DNA from: Limnohabitans sp. TEGF004
Lineage (GTDB): Bacteria; Pseudomonadota; Gammaproteobacteria; Burkholderiales; Burkholderiaceae_C
Assembly: GCF_027924965.1 (NCBI RefSeq)
Contig: NZ_AP027056.1
Coordinates: 806,001-870,000, forward strand
Length of the DNA: 64,000 nucleotides
Reading direction: 5' to 3'
Part shown: piece after piece, positions 9,043-15,751 of the stretch
Numbering within the stretch: position 1 is the first letter of the stretch
Layout: each line of letters opens with the position of its first letter
Notes under the pieces: model-generated
What the model was told of the DNA's origin: nothing
Database searches by the model: none
The model's input: the letters and a program-made list of their open reading frames with translations, nothing else
Position numbers and translations under genes: made by a program

Positions 9043-9420
9043 ATGCACGACATGATTGATTTTTTCAAGCGGTACCAATCCGAATTCGATCAACAAAATT
9101 GGGCAAGTTTTGCCGCCTTGTTTCATGAGCCTGCGATGAGCGTTCGAGCCGATGGTTCTGTGATGGTCATTCCTACGCATGCAGACGGAGCGCGTTTGTA
9201 TGCGTCTGTTTCAAGCGCTTGGCGGGCCGAAGGGTATGAACGATTTGAGACGGAAAACTTTGAAGTGCTGGCGCAAGGGCAAGACAGTCGGCTCGTGTCT
9301 TTTGATTGGCTGATGCTGTCAAACGAAGGTGAGTTGATTCGCCGTTGGAGGCAGTCGTACCAGGTAATACGCACAAAAGATGACTGGCAGGTCTTTACAT
9401 CGACTTTTCATAAGCCTTGA
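9043..9420 (+). CDS. small NTF2/SnoaL-like protein of unknown function
   Basis: About 125 residues, no signal peptide. The pattern '[28 protein letters not shown]' followed by '[21 protein letters not shown]' and '[19 protein letters not shown]' is the alpha-beta cone fold of NTF2-like/SnoaL-like proteins, which may be small enzymes or binding proteins. No catalytic dyad can be assigned. ATGs at 9034 and 9043 are both possible; the second has AAGGG at a workable distance. Its 3' end overlaps the end of gluQ on the other strand by 26 bases. Confidence 0.65.
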   Translation: MHDMIDFFKRYQSEFDQQNWASFAALFHEPAMSVRADGSVMVIPTHADGARLYASVSSAWRAEGYERFETENFEVLAQGQDSRLVSFDWLMLSNEGELIRRWRQSYQVIRTKDDWQVFTSTFHKP

Positions 9421-10282
9421 CCCAATGGGTAAGAGCCTCTGTGAGCGAGCCACTTTGGGGCGCTAGATTGAGTCGTGCGGCGGCGGCATTCAGTGCAGCC
9501 AAAGGGTTGGAGAGGTCCAAGGCCTCAGCACCGTTTTGCTTACTCAGCTTTTCCCCGTTCTCACCCAACACCAGCGGCGTGTGCATGTAGCTCGGTGTGG
9601 GCAAGCCCAGCACACGTTGCAACACGATTTGCCTTGCAGTGTTGTCGGTCAGGTCCGCGCCGCGCACGATGTGGGTGATGCCTTGTGCAGCGTCGTCCAC
9701 CACCACGGCGAGCTGGTAGGCCCACAGGCCGTCAGCGCGGCGCAACACGAAGTCGCCCACCTCTTGAGCTACGTCTTGTTGTTGTGGCCCGAGCAAACGG
9801 TCTTGCCATGTCAAAGGCGTGGGCAGCTTCAGATCGTCGATGACGCGCTGCACGTTCAGTCGCCATGCACGTGCAGTTTTGCCATTCAAGCCGTTGCGGC
9901 ATGTGCCGGGGTAGACGGCTGCTGTGTGGCGCTCACGCGTGTGGCCCATTAAGGCTTGCGCGTCTTCAATTTCTTTGCGTGAGCAACCACAGGGGTAGGC
10001 CCAGCCTTTGGCGATCAAGGCATCTAGCGCGGCTTGGTAGGCATCGCCGCGTTGCGATTGCCACATCACGGGTGCGTCAGACACGAGCCCACAGGTGGCG
10101 AGTTGTTGCAGGATGAGTTGGTCTGCGCCTGCTATGCAGCGCGGTGTGTCCACGTCTTCGATGCGCACCAGCCATTGGCCGCCGTGCGCGCGCGCGTCTA
10201 GCCAACTGGCAAGGGCAGCAACGAGCGAGCCCGCATGTAGCGGGCCCGTGGGTGAGGGAGCGAATCGACCGATGTACGGCAA
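9395..10282 (-). CDS. gluQ: glutamyl-Q tRNA(Asp) synthetase
   Basis: 295 residues. It attaches glutamate to the queuosine base in the anticodon of tRNA-Asp, and is a stand-alone catalytic core of glutamyl-tRNA synthetase without the anticodon-binding domain. The N terminus reads '[16 protein letters not shown]' (HIGH-like) and the second signature is 'KLSKQNGA'. Zinc ligands C-G-C and Y-P-G-T-C are intact. The reading frame is closed by the TAA of the preceding gene immediately upstream, so the start has to be TTG at 10282; no later start would keep the catalytic motif. Confidence 0.93.
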   Translation of the reverse strand: MPYIGRFAPSPTGPLHAGSLVAALASWLDARAHGGQWLVRIEDVDTPRCIAGADQLILQQLATCGLVSDAPVMWQSQRGDAYQAALDALIAKGWAYPCGCSRKEIEDAQALMGHTRERHTAAVYPGTCRNGLNGKTARAWRLNVQRVIDDLKLPTPLTWQDRLLGPQQQDVAQEVGDFVLRRADGLWAYQLAVVVDDAAQGITHIVRGADLTDNTARQIVLQRVLGLPTPSYMHTPLVLGENGEKLSKQNGAEALDLSNPLAALNAAAARLNLAPQSGSLTEALTHWVKAYEKSM

Positions 10283-11350
10283 TTACAAACGCTTGGCTGA
10301 TTGGCAAACCGCCAAGGCGAGTTCAAGGCCAGACACAAACGCGTCTTCCACGCGATGGCCCAAGTGCCAGTCGCCACAGGTGCCCAAGCCATTGGCTGGG
10401 TTGTACTGATGCGAGACACCCAGTGGTGTGATGGTTTTGGCATACAGCCAGCGGTGCAACTCGGCGTGTGCTGGTTCGGCGCGGATGCCCGTCAGTTCAG
10501 CAAACGCGCGTAAGAGTTTGGCTTTCACGCGGGCTTCGGTGTCAGTGATGTGTTCGGCAGACCAAGCGGCACTGGCTTGCACGGTCCAACGTTCCACCTT
10601 GCCACGACCAGGCTTGGATGACTCGCGTGCCAACCATGCAATGCGGTGGTGAATGCTGCGTGCGGCGTTCCACTGTGGGCCAATGTGCAGGTTAGGTTGT
10701 GTGGCGTTGGGGAAGGCCACCATCATGGTCCAGCAAGGGGCCACGTCGACGGCGTCCATGGCTTTGAGCCACTGCGCATTCGCGGCCTCTTTGCCGGAGG
10801 CTTTGAGCAAGTTCTCGGCTTGTACCGAAGGAACAGCGAGCAACACATGGTCAAAGCCCGCATGCTTTTGCGCCACTTCTTTGCCTGACGTGCTGTTGAC
10901 GGTATGGAGTGTCCACAAGCCTTTGGCGCCACGCTCAAGGCGGTTGACTTGGGTGTTGTAGGTCACAGCTTTGCCCAAGGGCTCGGCCCAGTGACGCACC
11001 AAGGCGTTCATGCCGGGCTTGGCCACAAAGTGCGCGTCTTTGGTGGCGCGTGCTGCTTCAAACACATGGCCCAGTGGGTCGAGCACGCGCACGGCGTTGG
11101 CGCTCCAAGGGCGGCAAATGTCAGAGGTGCCGGGCACGGTTTGCAAGGCCAGTGAGAAGCGTGGGTCGCGCACGGTGAAGTATTGAGTGCCGTGGTCAAA
11201 AGTGCCGAAGTTGCTCAGGCGGGTGGACATGCGACCACCTGCGCCTCGGCTCTTTTCAAACACGTGCACATGGTGGCCAGCGTTGGCCAAAGTGCGGGCT
11301 GCTGTGATGCCAGCGATGCCGGCTCCGATGATGGCGATGTTTAAGGTCAT
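10283..11350 (-). CDS. FAD-dependent amine oxidoreductase (renalase-like)
   Basis: 355 residues. The N terminus is a Rossmann dinucleotide fold, 'IAIIGAGIAGITAARTLANAG', followed by 'VFEKSRGAGGRMSTR', the GG-R-x-S/T motif of flavin amine oxidases. The protein has the length of bacterial renalase-type or NAD(P)-binding FAD oxidoreductases. C-terminal 'NGLGTCGDWHLGHRVEDAF' is the conserved flavin-contacting end. The substrate is unknown; bacterial renalases oxidise off-isomer dihydro-NAD(P). Its stop abuts the gluQ start, and it lies nine bases after the LysR gene, so the three may be co-transcribed. Confidence 0.82.
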   Translation of the reverse strand: MTLNIAIIGAGIAGITAARTLANAGHHVHVFEKSRGAGGRMSTRLSNFGTFDHGTQYFTVRDPRFSLALQTVPGTSDICRPWSANAVRVLDPLGHVFEAARATKDAHFVAKPGMNALVRHWAEPLGKAVTYNTQVNRLERGAKGLWTLHTVNSTSGKEVAQKHAGFDHVLLAVPSVQAENLLKASGKEAANAQWLKAMDAVDVAPCWTMMVAFPNATQPNLHIGPQWNAARSIHHRIAWLARESSKPGRGKVERWTVQASAAWSAEHITDTEARVKAKLLRAFAELTGIRAEPAHAELHRWLYAKTITPLGVSHQYNPANGLGTCGDWHLGHRVEDAFVSGLELALAVCQSAKRL

Positions 11351-11359
11351 GGCTGCACT

Positions 11360-12337
11360 CTACACCTTCCGTGTGGGTTGATTGGGTCGGGGGTTCACCA
11401 ATAGCGCGGAACGTGTGGTGGTGCTTTTGAGTTGTTTGAGCCACCACTGCAAAGCGCGACCACCGCGCTCACCCTCGCTGCCATCGGGGATGCGCCAAGC
11501 GTAACTGAGTTGGGCTACACGTTGTGGGCGGTCCACTTCGCGCACCACCAACACGCCTTGGTCAATCAAGGGCTGCACCATCAATTCAGGCACAAATCCG
11601 ACGCCCAAGCCACGCACCTGCGCTTCAATTTTGCTGTGCATGTTGGAGACAGTGAACACATCTTGACCCGGCAATAAACCAATCGTCACGCCTGCGCCAC
11701 GTTGCACCGAATCAGCCACGGCCACGGCGCGGTGTTGGCCAATGAGCGCATCGGTCAAGGGCTCTGGGGCTTGTGCCAACGGGTGATGCGGCGCCATGGC
11801 AAACACAAAGCGCATAGGGCCCAGCGCGTGGCTGTGAATGCCCGAAGTCGTGCCGCTTTCGCTGAACGAGCCTGCAATGCCCAGTGCCAAATCTGCTTGG
11901 CCGCTCGTCAATGCTTCGAGCGTGCCGGTGAGGGTTTCGTCGCGCAGCTTGAGGCGCGTGGGGGCGTTCAAGGCCATGAAGGCTTCGCACAATTCCATCA
12001 CCGTGGTGCGATCGATGATGCCGTCCACCGCGATGGTGAACTGGCTTTCCCAACCCGTGGCCACGCGTTTGACGCGATTGGCAATGGCGTCCATGTCGGA
12101 CAGCAGGCGTACGCCTTCACGCATCAGTTCGTGCCCTGCGGCTGTGAGCTTGGCTTGGCGTGAACTGCGATCAAACAGCAGCACATCGAGTGCATCTTCG
12201 ATTTGGCGCACGCGGTAGGTGAGGGCGCTGGGCACCAGTCCTAGGGCGCGGGCGGCAGCGGCAAAGCTGCCTGCTTTTTCAATCGCGTGCAGCATGGACA
12301 GCGAATCGGGGGTGAGGACGTCACGCGGGGAGGTCAT
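11360..12337 (-). CDS. LysR-family transcriptional regulator
   Basis: 325 residues. The N-terminal winged HTH is complete: 'SLSMLHAIEKAGSFAAAARALGLVPSALTYRVRQIEDAL' spans roughly residues 12-50, followed by the usual 'LLFDRSSRQAKLTAAG' linker start. The rest is a periplasmic-binding-protein-like effector domain. It is divergent from the pirin gene, with a 23-bp palindrome of LysR type 15 bases upstream of its own start, so it most likely controls the pirin/DoxX/flavodoxin genes and itself. The ligand is not predictable. Confidence 0.9.
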   Translation of the reverse strand: MTSPRDVLTPDSLSMLHAIEKAGSFAAAARALGLVPSALTYRVRQIEDALDVLLFDRSSRQAKLTAAGHELMREGVRLLSDMDAIANRVKRVATGWESQFTIAVDGIIDRTTVMELCEAFMALNAPTRLKLRDETLTGTLEALTSGQADLALGIAGSFSESGTTSGIHSHALGPMRFVFAMAPHHPLAQAPEPLTDALIGQHRAVAVADSVQRGAGVTIGLLPGQDVFTVSNMHSKIEAQVRGLGVGFVPELMVQPLIDQGVLVVREVDRPQRVAQLSYAWRIPDGSEGERGGRALQWWLKQLKSTTTRSALLVNPRPNQPTRKV

Positions 12338-12351
12338 GCAATGGGGTTTTG

Positions 12352-12374
12352 ATCATTCAAATAATTTGAATGAT
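12352..12374. promoter_or_regulatory. 23-bp palindrome, likely LysR operator
   Basis: Perfect inverted repeat: 11-bp arm ATCATTCAAAT, one central A, then ATTTGAATGAT. It lies in the 113-base gap between the divergent LysR and pirin genes, closer to the regulator. It contains the T-N11-A geometry (TTCAAAT...ATTTGAA) that LysR proteins recognise. Confidence 0.7.
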
Positions 12375-12383
12375 GCCATCAAA

Positions 12384-12397
12384 TGCCATGCATGGCA
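12384..12397. promoter_or_regulatory. second palindrome in the LysR-pirin gap
   Basis: TGCCATGCATGGCA is a perfect 14-bp palindrome ten bases beyond the larger one and 54 bases before the pirin ATG. It could be an activation half of the regulatory site or an unrelated operator. Only symmetry and position support it. Confidence 0.45.
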
Positions 12398-12450
12398 AAA
12401 GTGGGGCGAAGGCCTAAAGTTCAGGTCAAGACAAAACAGGAGACCAAGCC

Positions 12451-13146
12451 ATGTTGACCATTCGCAAATCACAAGACCGAGGCTACGCCGACCATGGCTG
12501 GCTCAAGTCATTTCACAGCTTTTCGTTCGCCAATTACTACAACCCCGAGTTCATGGGCTGGGGAAATTTGCGCGTCATCAACGAAGACCGCATTGCACCG
12601 GGCACAGGCTTTGGCACACACGGCCACCGTGACATGGAAATCATCAGCTATGTGCTCAGCGGCAACTTGGCTCACAAAGACAGCATGGGCAACATCAAAG
12701 GCATTCCGCCCGGCGATGTGCAGCGCATGAGCGCGGGCAGCGGTGTGCAGCACAGCGAGTTCAACCACGCGCCAGACGAGACCACGCACTTCTTTCAAAT
12801 TTGGATTGAGCCTAATGTGCGCGGCATTCCCGCCAGCTACGAGCAAAGGCAAGTGCCCCCCGTTTCTAAGCGCGGTGCGCTGAGCCGCATTGCGGCGCCT
12901 GAGGATGCGGTGGTGAAAATTCATGCAGACGCCGCGTTGTACGCGGGTTTGTTTGATGGCGACGAAGCTGCGACATTGGACATTGCACCGGGTCGCAAAG
13001 CCTATGTGCACTTGATTCGCGGCAGTTTGCAAGTCAATGGCGTGGTACTGGCCACCGGTGACGCAGCATTGCTAGACAACGAACCGAGCATTCACCTGAC
13101 ACACGGCCAAGATGCCGAGGTGCTGGTGTTTGATTTGGCCCCTTGA
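12451..13146 (+). CDS. pirin-family protein (quercetin-2,3-dioxygenase-like)
   Basis: 231 residues, with CAGGAG eight bases before the ATG. Opening 'MLTIRKSQDRGYADHGWLKSFHSFSF' and 'GTGFGTHGHRDMEIISYVLSG' are diagnostic of the YhhW-type bicupin pirins. The metal ligands H-G-H-R-D and the later 'QHSEFNHAP' are present, so the N-terminal cupin should bind iron or copper. E. coli YhhW cleaves quercetin; the native role is often linked to redox or aromatic stress. First gene of a unit with the DoxX and flavodoxin genes, under the divergent LysR regulator. Confidence 0.9.
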   Translation: MLTIRKSQDRGYADHGWLKSFHSFSFANYYNPEFMGWGNLRVINEDRIAPGTGFGTHGHRDMEIISYVLSGNLAHKDSMGNIKGIPPGDVQRMSAGSGVQHSEFNHAPDETTHFFQIWIEPNVRGIPASYEQRQVPPVSKRGALSRIAAPEDAVVKIHADAALYAGLFDGDEAATLDIAPGRKAYVHLIRGSLQVNGVVLATGDAALLDNEPSIHLTHGQDAEVLVFDLAP

Positions 13147-13178
13147 TTTTTTATTTCATATCTTCAAAGGAAACGCTC

Positions 13179-13580
13179 ATGAACAACGCACTGAGCCTCA
13201 TTGGCCGCATTTTGTTGGCCGCACTGTTCTTGCCTGCAGGTTTGTCAAAGCTCTCGGGCTTTGAAGGCACCGTGGGCTACATCGCTTCCGTTGGTTTGCC
13301 TTTGCCCGCTGTGGGCGCTGCTGCAGCGCTGGCTGTGGAGATCTTGGGCTCTGTCGCGTTGATCGTGGGTTTCCAAACCCGCATCGTGGCGGCAGTGCTG
13401 GCGGTCTTCACTCTGGTGGCTTCTGTCTTCTTCCATGCTTTCTGGGCTGCGGCGCCTGAGCAAGCATTTGTCCAGCAGCTCTTGTTCTTTAAGAACATCG
13501 GCGTGGTGGGCGGCTTGTTGGTTTTGGTGTCTTCAGGCGCTGGCGCTTGGAGCCTAGACGCTAAAAAACAAGCTCAATAA
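13179..13580 (+). CDS. DoxX-family membrane protein
   Basis: 133 residues from the ATG behind AAAGGAAA. Four hydrophobic segments are visible, with the DoxX-type opening 'LIGRILLAALFLPAGLSKL' and 'GFQTRIVAAVLAVFTLVASVFFHAFW'. DoxX-family proteins are small inner-membrane proteins associated with quinone or thiol redox metabolism; no reaction is established for this branch. It lies 32 bases after the pirin gene and 48 before the flavodoxin gene, a grouping that recurs in proteobacteria in oxidative-stress loci. Confidence 0.85.
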   Translation: MNNALSLIGRILLAALFLPAGLSKLSGFEGTVGYIASVGLPLPAVGAAAALAVEILGSVALIVGFQTRIVAAVLAVFTLVASVFFHAFWAAAPEQAFVQQLLFFKNIGVVGGLLVLVSSGAGAWSLDAKKQAQ

Positions 13581-13628
13581 TTCACACACTTTCCGTTTAC
13601 GTTTCTTCAACCTCACTAGGAATTCAAC

Positions 13629-14162
13629 ATGACCAAAACCGTCGTCGTTTATCACTCAGGCTACGGCCACACACAACGCGTGGCCCAGTTCGTGGCCGAA
13701 GGCGCGAAAGCCACTGTCATTGCCATCGATGCAGACGGCAACATCACTGATGCCGATTGGGAAACTTTGGATGCGGCTGATGCCATCATCTTCGGTTCAC
13801 CCACCTACATGGGCATGGCCTCATGGCAGTTCAAGAAGTTTGCAGACGCGACGTCCAAGCGTTGGTTCAGCAGCGCTTGGAAAGACAAAGTGGCCGGTGG
13901 TTTCACCATCTCTGCCAGCCCCAGCGGTGACAAGCTGTCGACTGTTCAGTACTTCATCACTTTGGCCATGCAACAAGGCATGGTGTGGGTGGGCCAACCT
14001 GCCATGAACGACGGCAACATCAACCGCATTGGTTCTAACTCTGGCGTGATGGCGCAAGTGGGCCCGACCAGCCCAGCCGCTGACATTCCTCAAGGCGACT
14101 TGGACACGGCCAAAGCCTATGGCGAGCGCGTGGCGGCAGTGGCTGCCAAATTGCGCGGCTAA
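13629..14162 (+). CDS. flavodoxin-family protein, WrbA-like NAD(P)H:quinone oxidoreductase
   Basis: 177 residues, with AGGA upstream of the ATG. The FMN phosphate loop 'VYHSGYGHTQRVA' and 'IIFGSPTYMGMASWQFKKF' define a flavodoxin-like fold of the WrbA/NADPH-FMN reductase branch, which reduces quinones by two electrons. It is slightly shorter than WrbA (about 198). The context with pirin and DoxX supports a quinone/redox detoxification role. A strong terminator follows, closing the three-gene unit. Confidence 0.87.
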   Translation: MTKTVVVYHSGYGHTQRVAQFVAEGAKATVIAIDADGNITDADWETLDAADAIIFGSPTYMGMASWQFKKFADATSKRWFSSAWKDKVAGGFTISASPSGDKLSTVQYFITLAMQQGMVWVGQPAMNDGNINRIGSNSGVMAQVGPTSPAADIPQGDLDTAKAYGERVAAVAAKLRG

Positions 14163-14203
14163 TTCGCGGTTCACTAACCTCCGTCATGAGCGGCGGGTGA
14201 AAT

Positions 14204-14234
14204 AAAAGGGCAGTTCCTCGGGGCTGCCTTTTTT
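14204..14234 (+). terminator. intrinsic terminator after the pirin-DoxX-flavodoxin unit
   Basis: GGCAG / CTGCC core extended by an AAAAG / TTTTT pairing, ten-base loop, followed by TTTTTTC. It sits 40 bases after the flavodoxin stop and directly before the promoter of the next gene. Confidence 0.82.
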
Positions 14235-14241
14235 CTTTGGT

Positions 14242-14247
14242 TAGTAT
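14242..14247 (+). promoter_or_regulatory. -10 box of the DUF599 gene, placed for a leaderless transcript
   Basis: TAGTAT ends seven bases before the ATG at 14255, with no ribosome-binding site in the gap. The arrangement matches that of alaS, trhO and dnaE in this window. Confidence 0.45.
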
Positions 14248-14254
14248 TCAAACC

Positions 14255-14953
14255 ATGAAGATCATTCAACTGTTGCCCTGGGCCGATTGGTTTGCACTCG
14301 GATTTTTTGTCTTGGTGTGGATGGGCTACGCGGCGTTTGCGAAGTACAGCAGCGAGCACCATCACTCCATCTTGGCCATGACCAACCGCTATCGCCACTT
14401 GTGGATGTTGCAAACCACAGGACGCGATCCCCGCATGTTGGATGGCATCATCACGCAGACCTTGTCGGCCACGCCCGCATTTTTTTGCTCCACCACCATT
14501 TTGATTTTGGGTGGCTTGTTTGCCTTGCTGGGCACCACCGACAAAGCGGCCGAACTGGTGCGCGAAATTCCGTTTGCTGTGCAAACACCTATTCTTGTGT
14601 TTGAGTTCAAGATCTTGGTGTTGGTGGTGATTTTTGTGTACTCATTTTTTCGCTTCTCATGGTCGATGCGTCAGTACACCTTTGTGGCGCTGCTCATTGG
14701 CGCCATGCCCCCCGCTGAAAGCTTTGCAAGCGGTGAGGTGACAGACCGTCAGCGCTATGCCGATCGTGCGGCTGCCATGACTGGCTTGGCGGCTGAGACC
14801 TTCAACGGCGGCTTGCGTGCCTACTATTTTTCTTTTGCCGCACTGGGCTGGTTTTTTTCACCCGCCATGTTTGTGTTGACCACGTTGTTGGTGGCCGGCG
14901 TGTTGTACACCCGTGAATTCAAGTCTGAGGTGCTGACGCTGTTGGAAGAGTAA
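14255..14953 (+). CDS. DUF599-family integral membrane protein
   Basis: 232 residues with four or five hydrophobic spans: 'WFALGFFVLVWMGYAAF', 'FFCSTTILILGGLFALLG', 'ILVLVVIFVYSFFRFSW' and the C-terminal 'GWFFSPAMFVLTTLLVAGVLY'. The arginine/histidine-rich loop 'TNRYRHLWMLQTTGRDPRMLDG' and 'FNGGLRAYYFSFA' are typical of DUF599. Function is unknown. I start at MKIIQLL; a TTG-type start further upstream would run into the terminator. Its end overlaps the trhO end on the other strand by 35 bases. Confidence 0.8.
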   Translation: MKIIQLLPWADWFALGFFVLVWMGYAAFAKYSSEHHHSILAMTNRYRHLWMLQTTGRDPRMLDGIITQTLSATPAFFCSTTILILGGLFALLGTTDKAAELVREIPFAVQTPILVFEFKILVLVVIFVYSFFRFSWSMRQYTFVALLIGAMPPAESFASGEVTDRQRYADRAAAMTGLAAETFNGGLRAYYFSFAALGWFFSPAMFVLTTLLVAGVLYTREFKSEVLTLLEE

Positions 14954-15710
14954 CGGGGAATGTGCCATCGGGCGCCAAGCCCGTGGCATTGAGGTCAGCG
15001 CCCACGGCCCGGCGCTCATCAAACACAAAGCAGCCGCCGTCGTAGTGGTCGCTGCCCACTTCTTCAAAGTATTTGAGGATGCCGCCTTCAAGCTGGTACA
15101 CATGGGGCAGGCCCGCATTGCGCATGTAAATGGCTGCTTTCTCGCAGCGAATGCCGCCCGTGCAAAAGCTGATGACAGTTTTGTCTTGCAACTCGTCTAA
15201 GTGCGCTTGCACCGCATCAGGAAATTCGGTGAACTTGGTGATGCCCCAGTTGATGGTGTTCTTGAACGTGCCAGCATCCACCTCAAACTGATTGCGTGTG
15301 TCCAGCGTGACCACTGGGCGGCCTTCGTCGTCATGGCCTTGGTCCAACCAGCGTTTCGCGGTTTCGGGCGTTACCGCCGGTGCGCGCCCCTCGGCAGGGC
15401 GAATGCTGGGGTGGTTCATGCGGATGATTTCGTGCTTCACCTTCACCAGCATCTTTCGAAACGGCTGCGTTTCAGACCAGCTTTCTTTGGGTGCCAGGTC
15501 GGCCAAGCGTGCATCGGTACGAAGCCAGTCGACAAAGCTGCGCACATCTTCGGCGCTACCGGCTAAGAAGAAATTAATGCCTTCTTCTGCTATCAGGATG
15601 GTGCCTTTGAGCTGGCTCGCCAAAGCGTTGTCCAAGCAAGGTTGGCGCAGGTCTTGGGCGTCGGGCAGGGCGACGAATTTGTAGCAAGAAATATTGAGGA
15701 TTTGGTTCAC
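14919..15710 (-). CDS. trhO: tRNA uridine(34) hydroxylase, rhodanese-related
   Basis: 263 residues starting with GTG. TrhO (YceA family) uses oxygen to hydroxylate U34 in certain tRNA anticodons, the first step towards 5-(carboxy)methoxyuridine. The N-terminal ferredoxin-like part has 'GTILIAEEGINFFLAG' and the C-terminal rhodanese domain has the active-site cysteine loop 'FCTGGIRCEKAA', followed by 'VYQLEGGILKYFEE'. The tail is shorter than in E. coli. TAGAAT stands six bases upstream of the GTG, with no ribosome-binding site. Divergent from dnaE by 41 bases. Confidence 0.9.
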   Translation of the reverse strand: MNQILNISCYKFVALPDAQDLRQPCLDNALASQLKGTILIAEEGINFFLAGSAEDVRSFVDWLRTDARLADLAPKESWSETQPFRKMLVKVKHEIIRMNHPSIRPAEGRAPAVTPETAKRWLDQGHDDEGRPVVTLDTRNQFEVDAGTFKNTINWGITKFTEFPDAVQAHLDELQDKTVISFCTGGIRCEKAAIYMRNAGLPHVYQLEGGILKYFEEVGSDHYDGGCFVFDERRAVGADLNATGLAPDGTFPVTLPTASAPQT

Positions 15711-15716
15711 CCAGCC

Positions 15717-15722
15717 ATTCTA
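15717..15722 (-). promoter_or_regulatory. -10 box of trhO, placed for a leaderless transcript
   Basis: On the minus strand TAGAAT (one mismatch to TATAAT) is separated from the GTG start codon by GGCTGG, six bases. A transcript would begin at or next to the start codon. Confidence 0.5.
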
Positions 15723-15738
15723 TGTAACGGCGTGTCCC

Positions 15739-15744
15739 TACAAT
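15739..15744 (+). promoter_or_regulatory. -10 box of dnaE, placed for a leaderless transcript
   Basis: TACAAT ends seven bases before the dnaE ATG. The sequence between carries no Shine-Dalgarno. No clear -35 is present at 16-18 bases upstream. Confidence 0.55.
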
Positions 15745-15751
15745 CTGGCGC

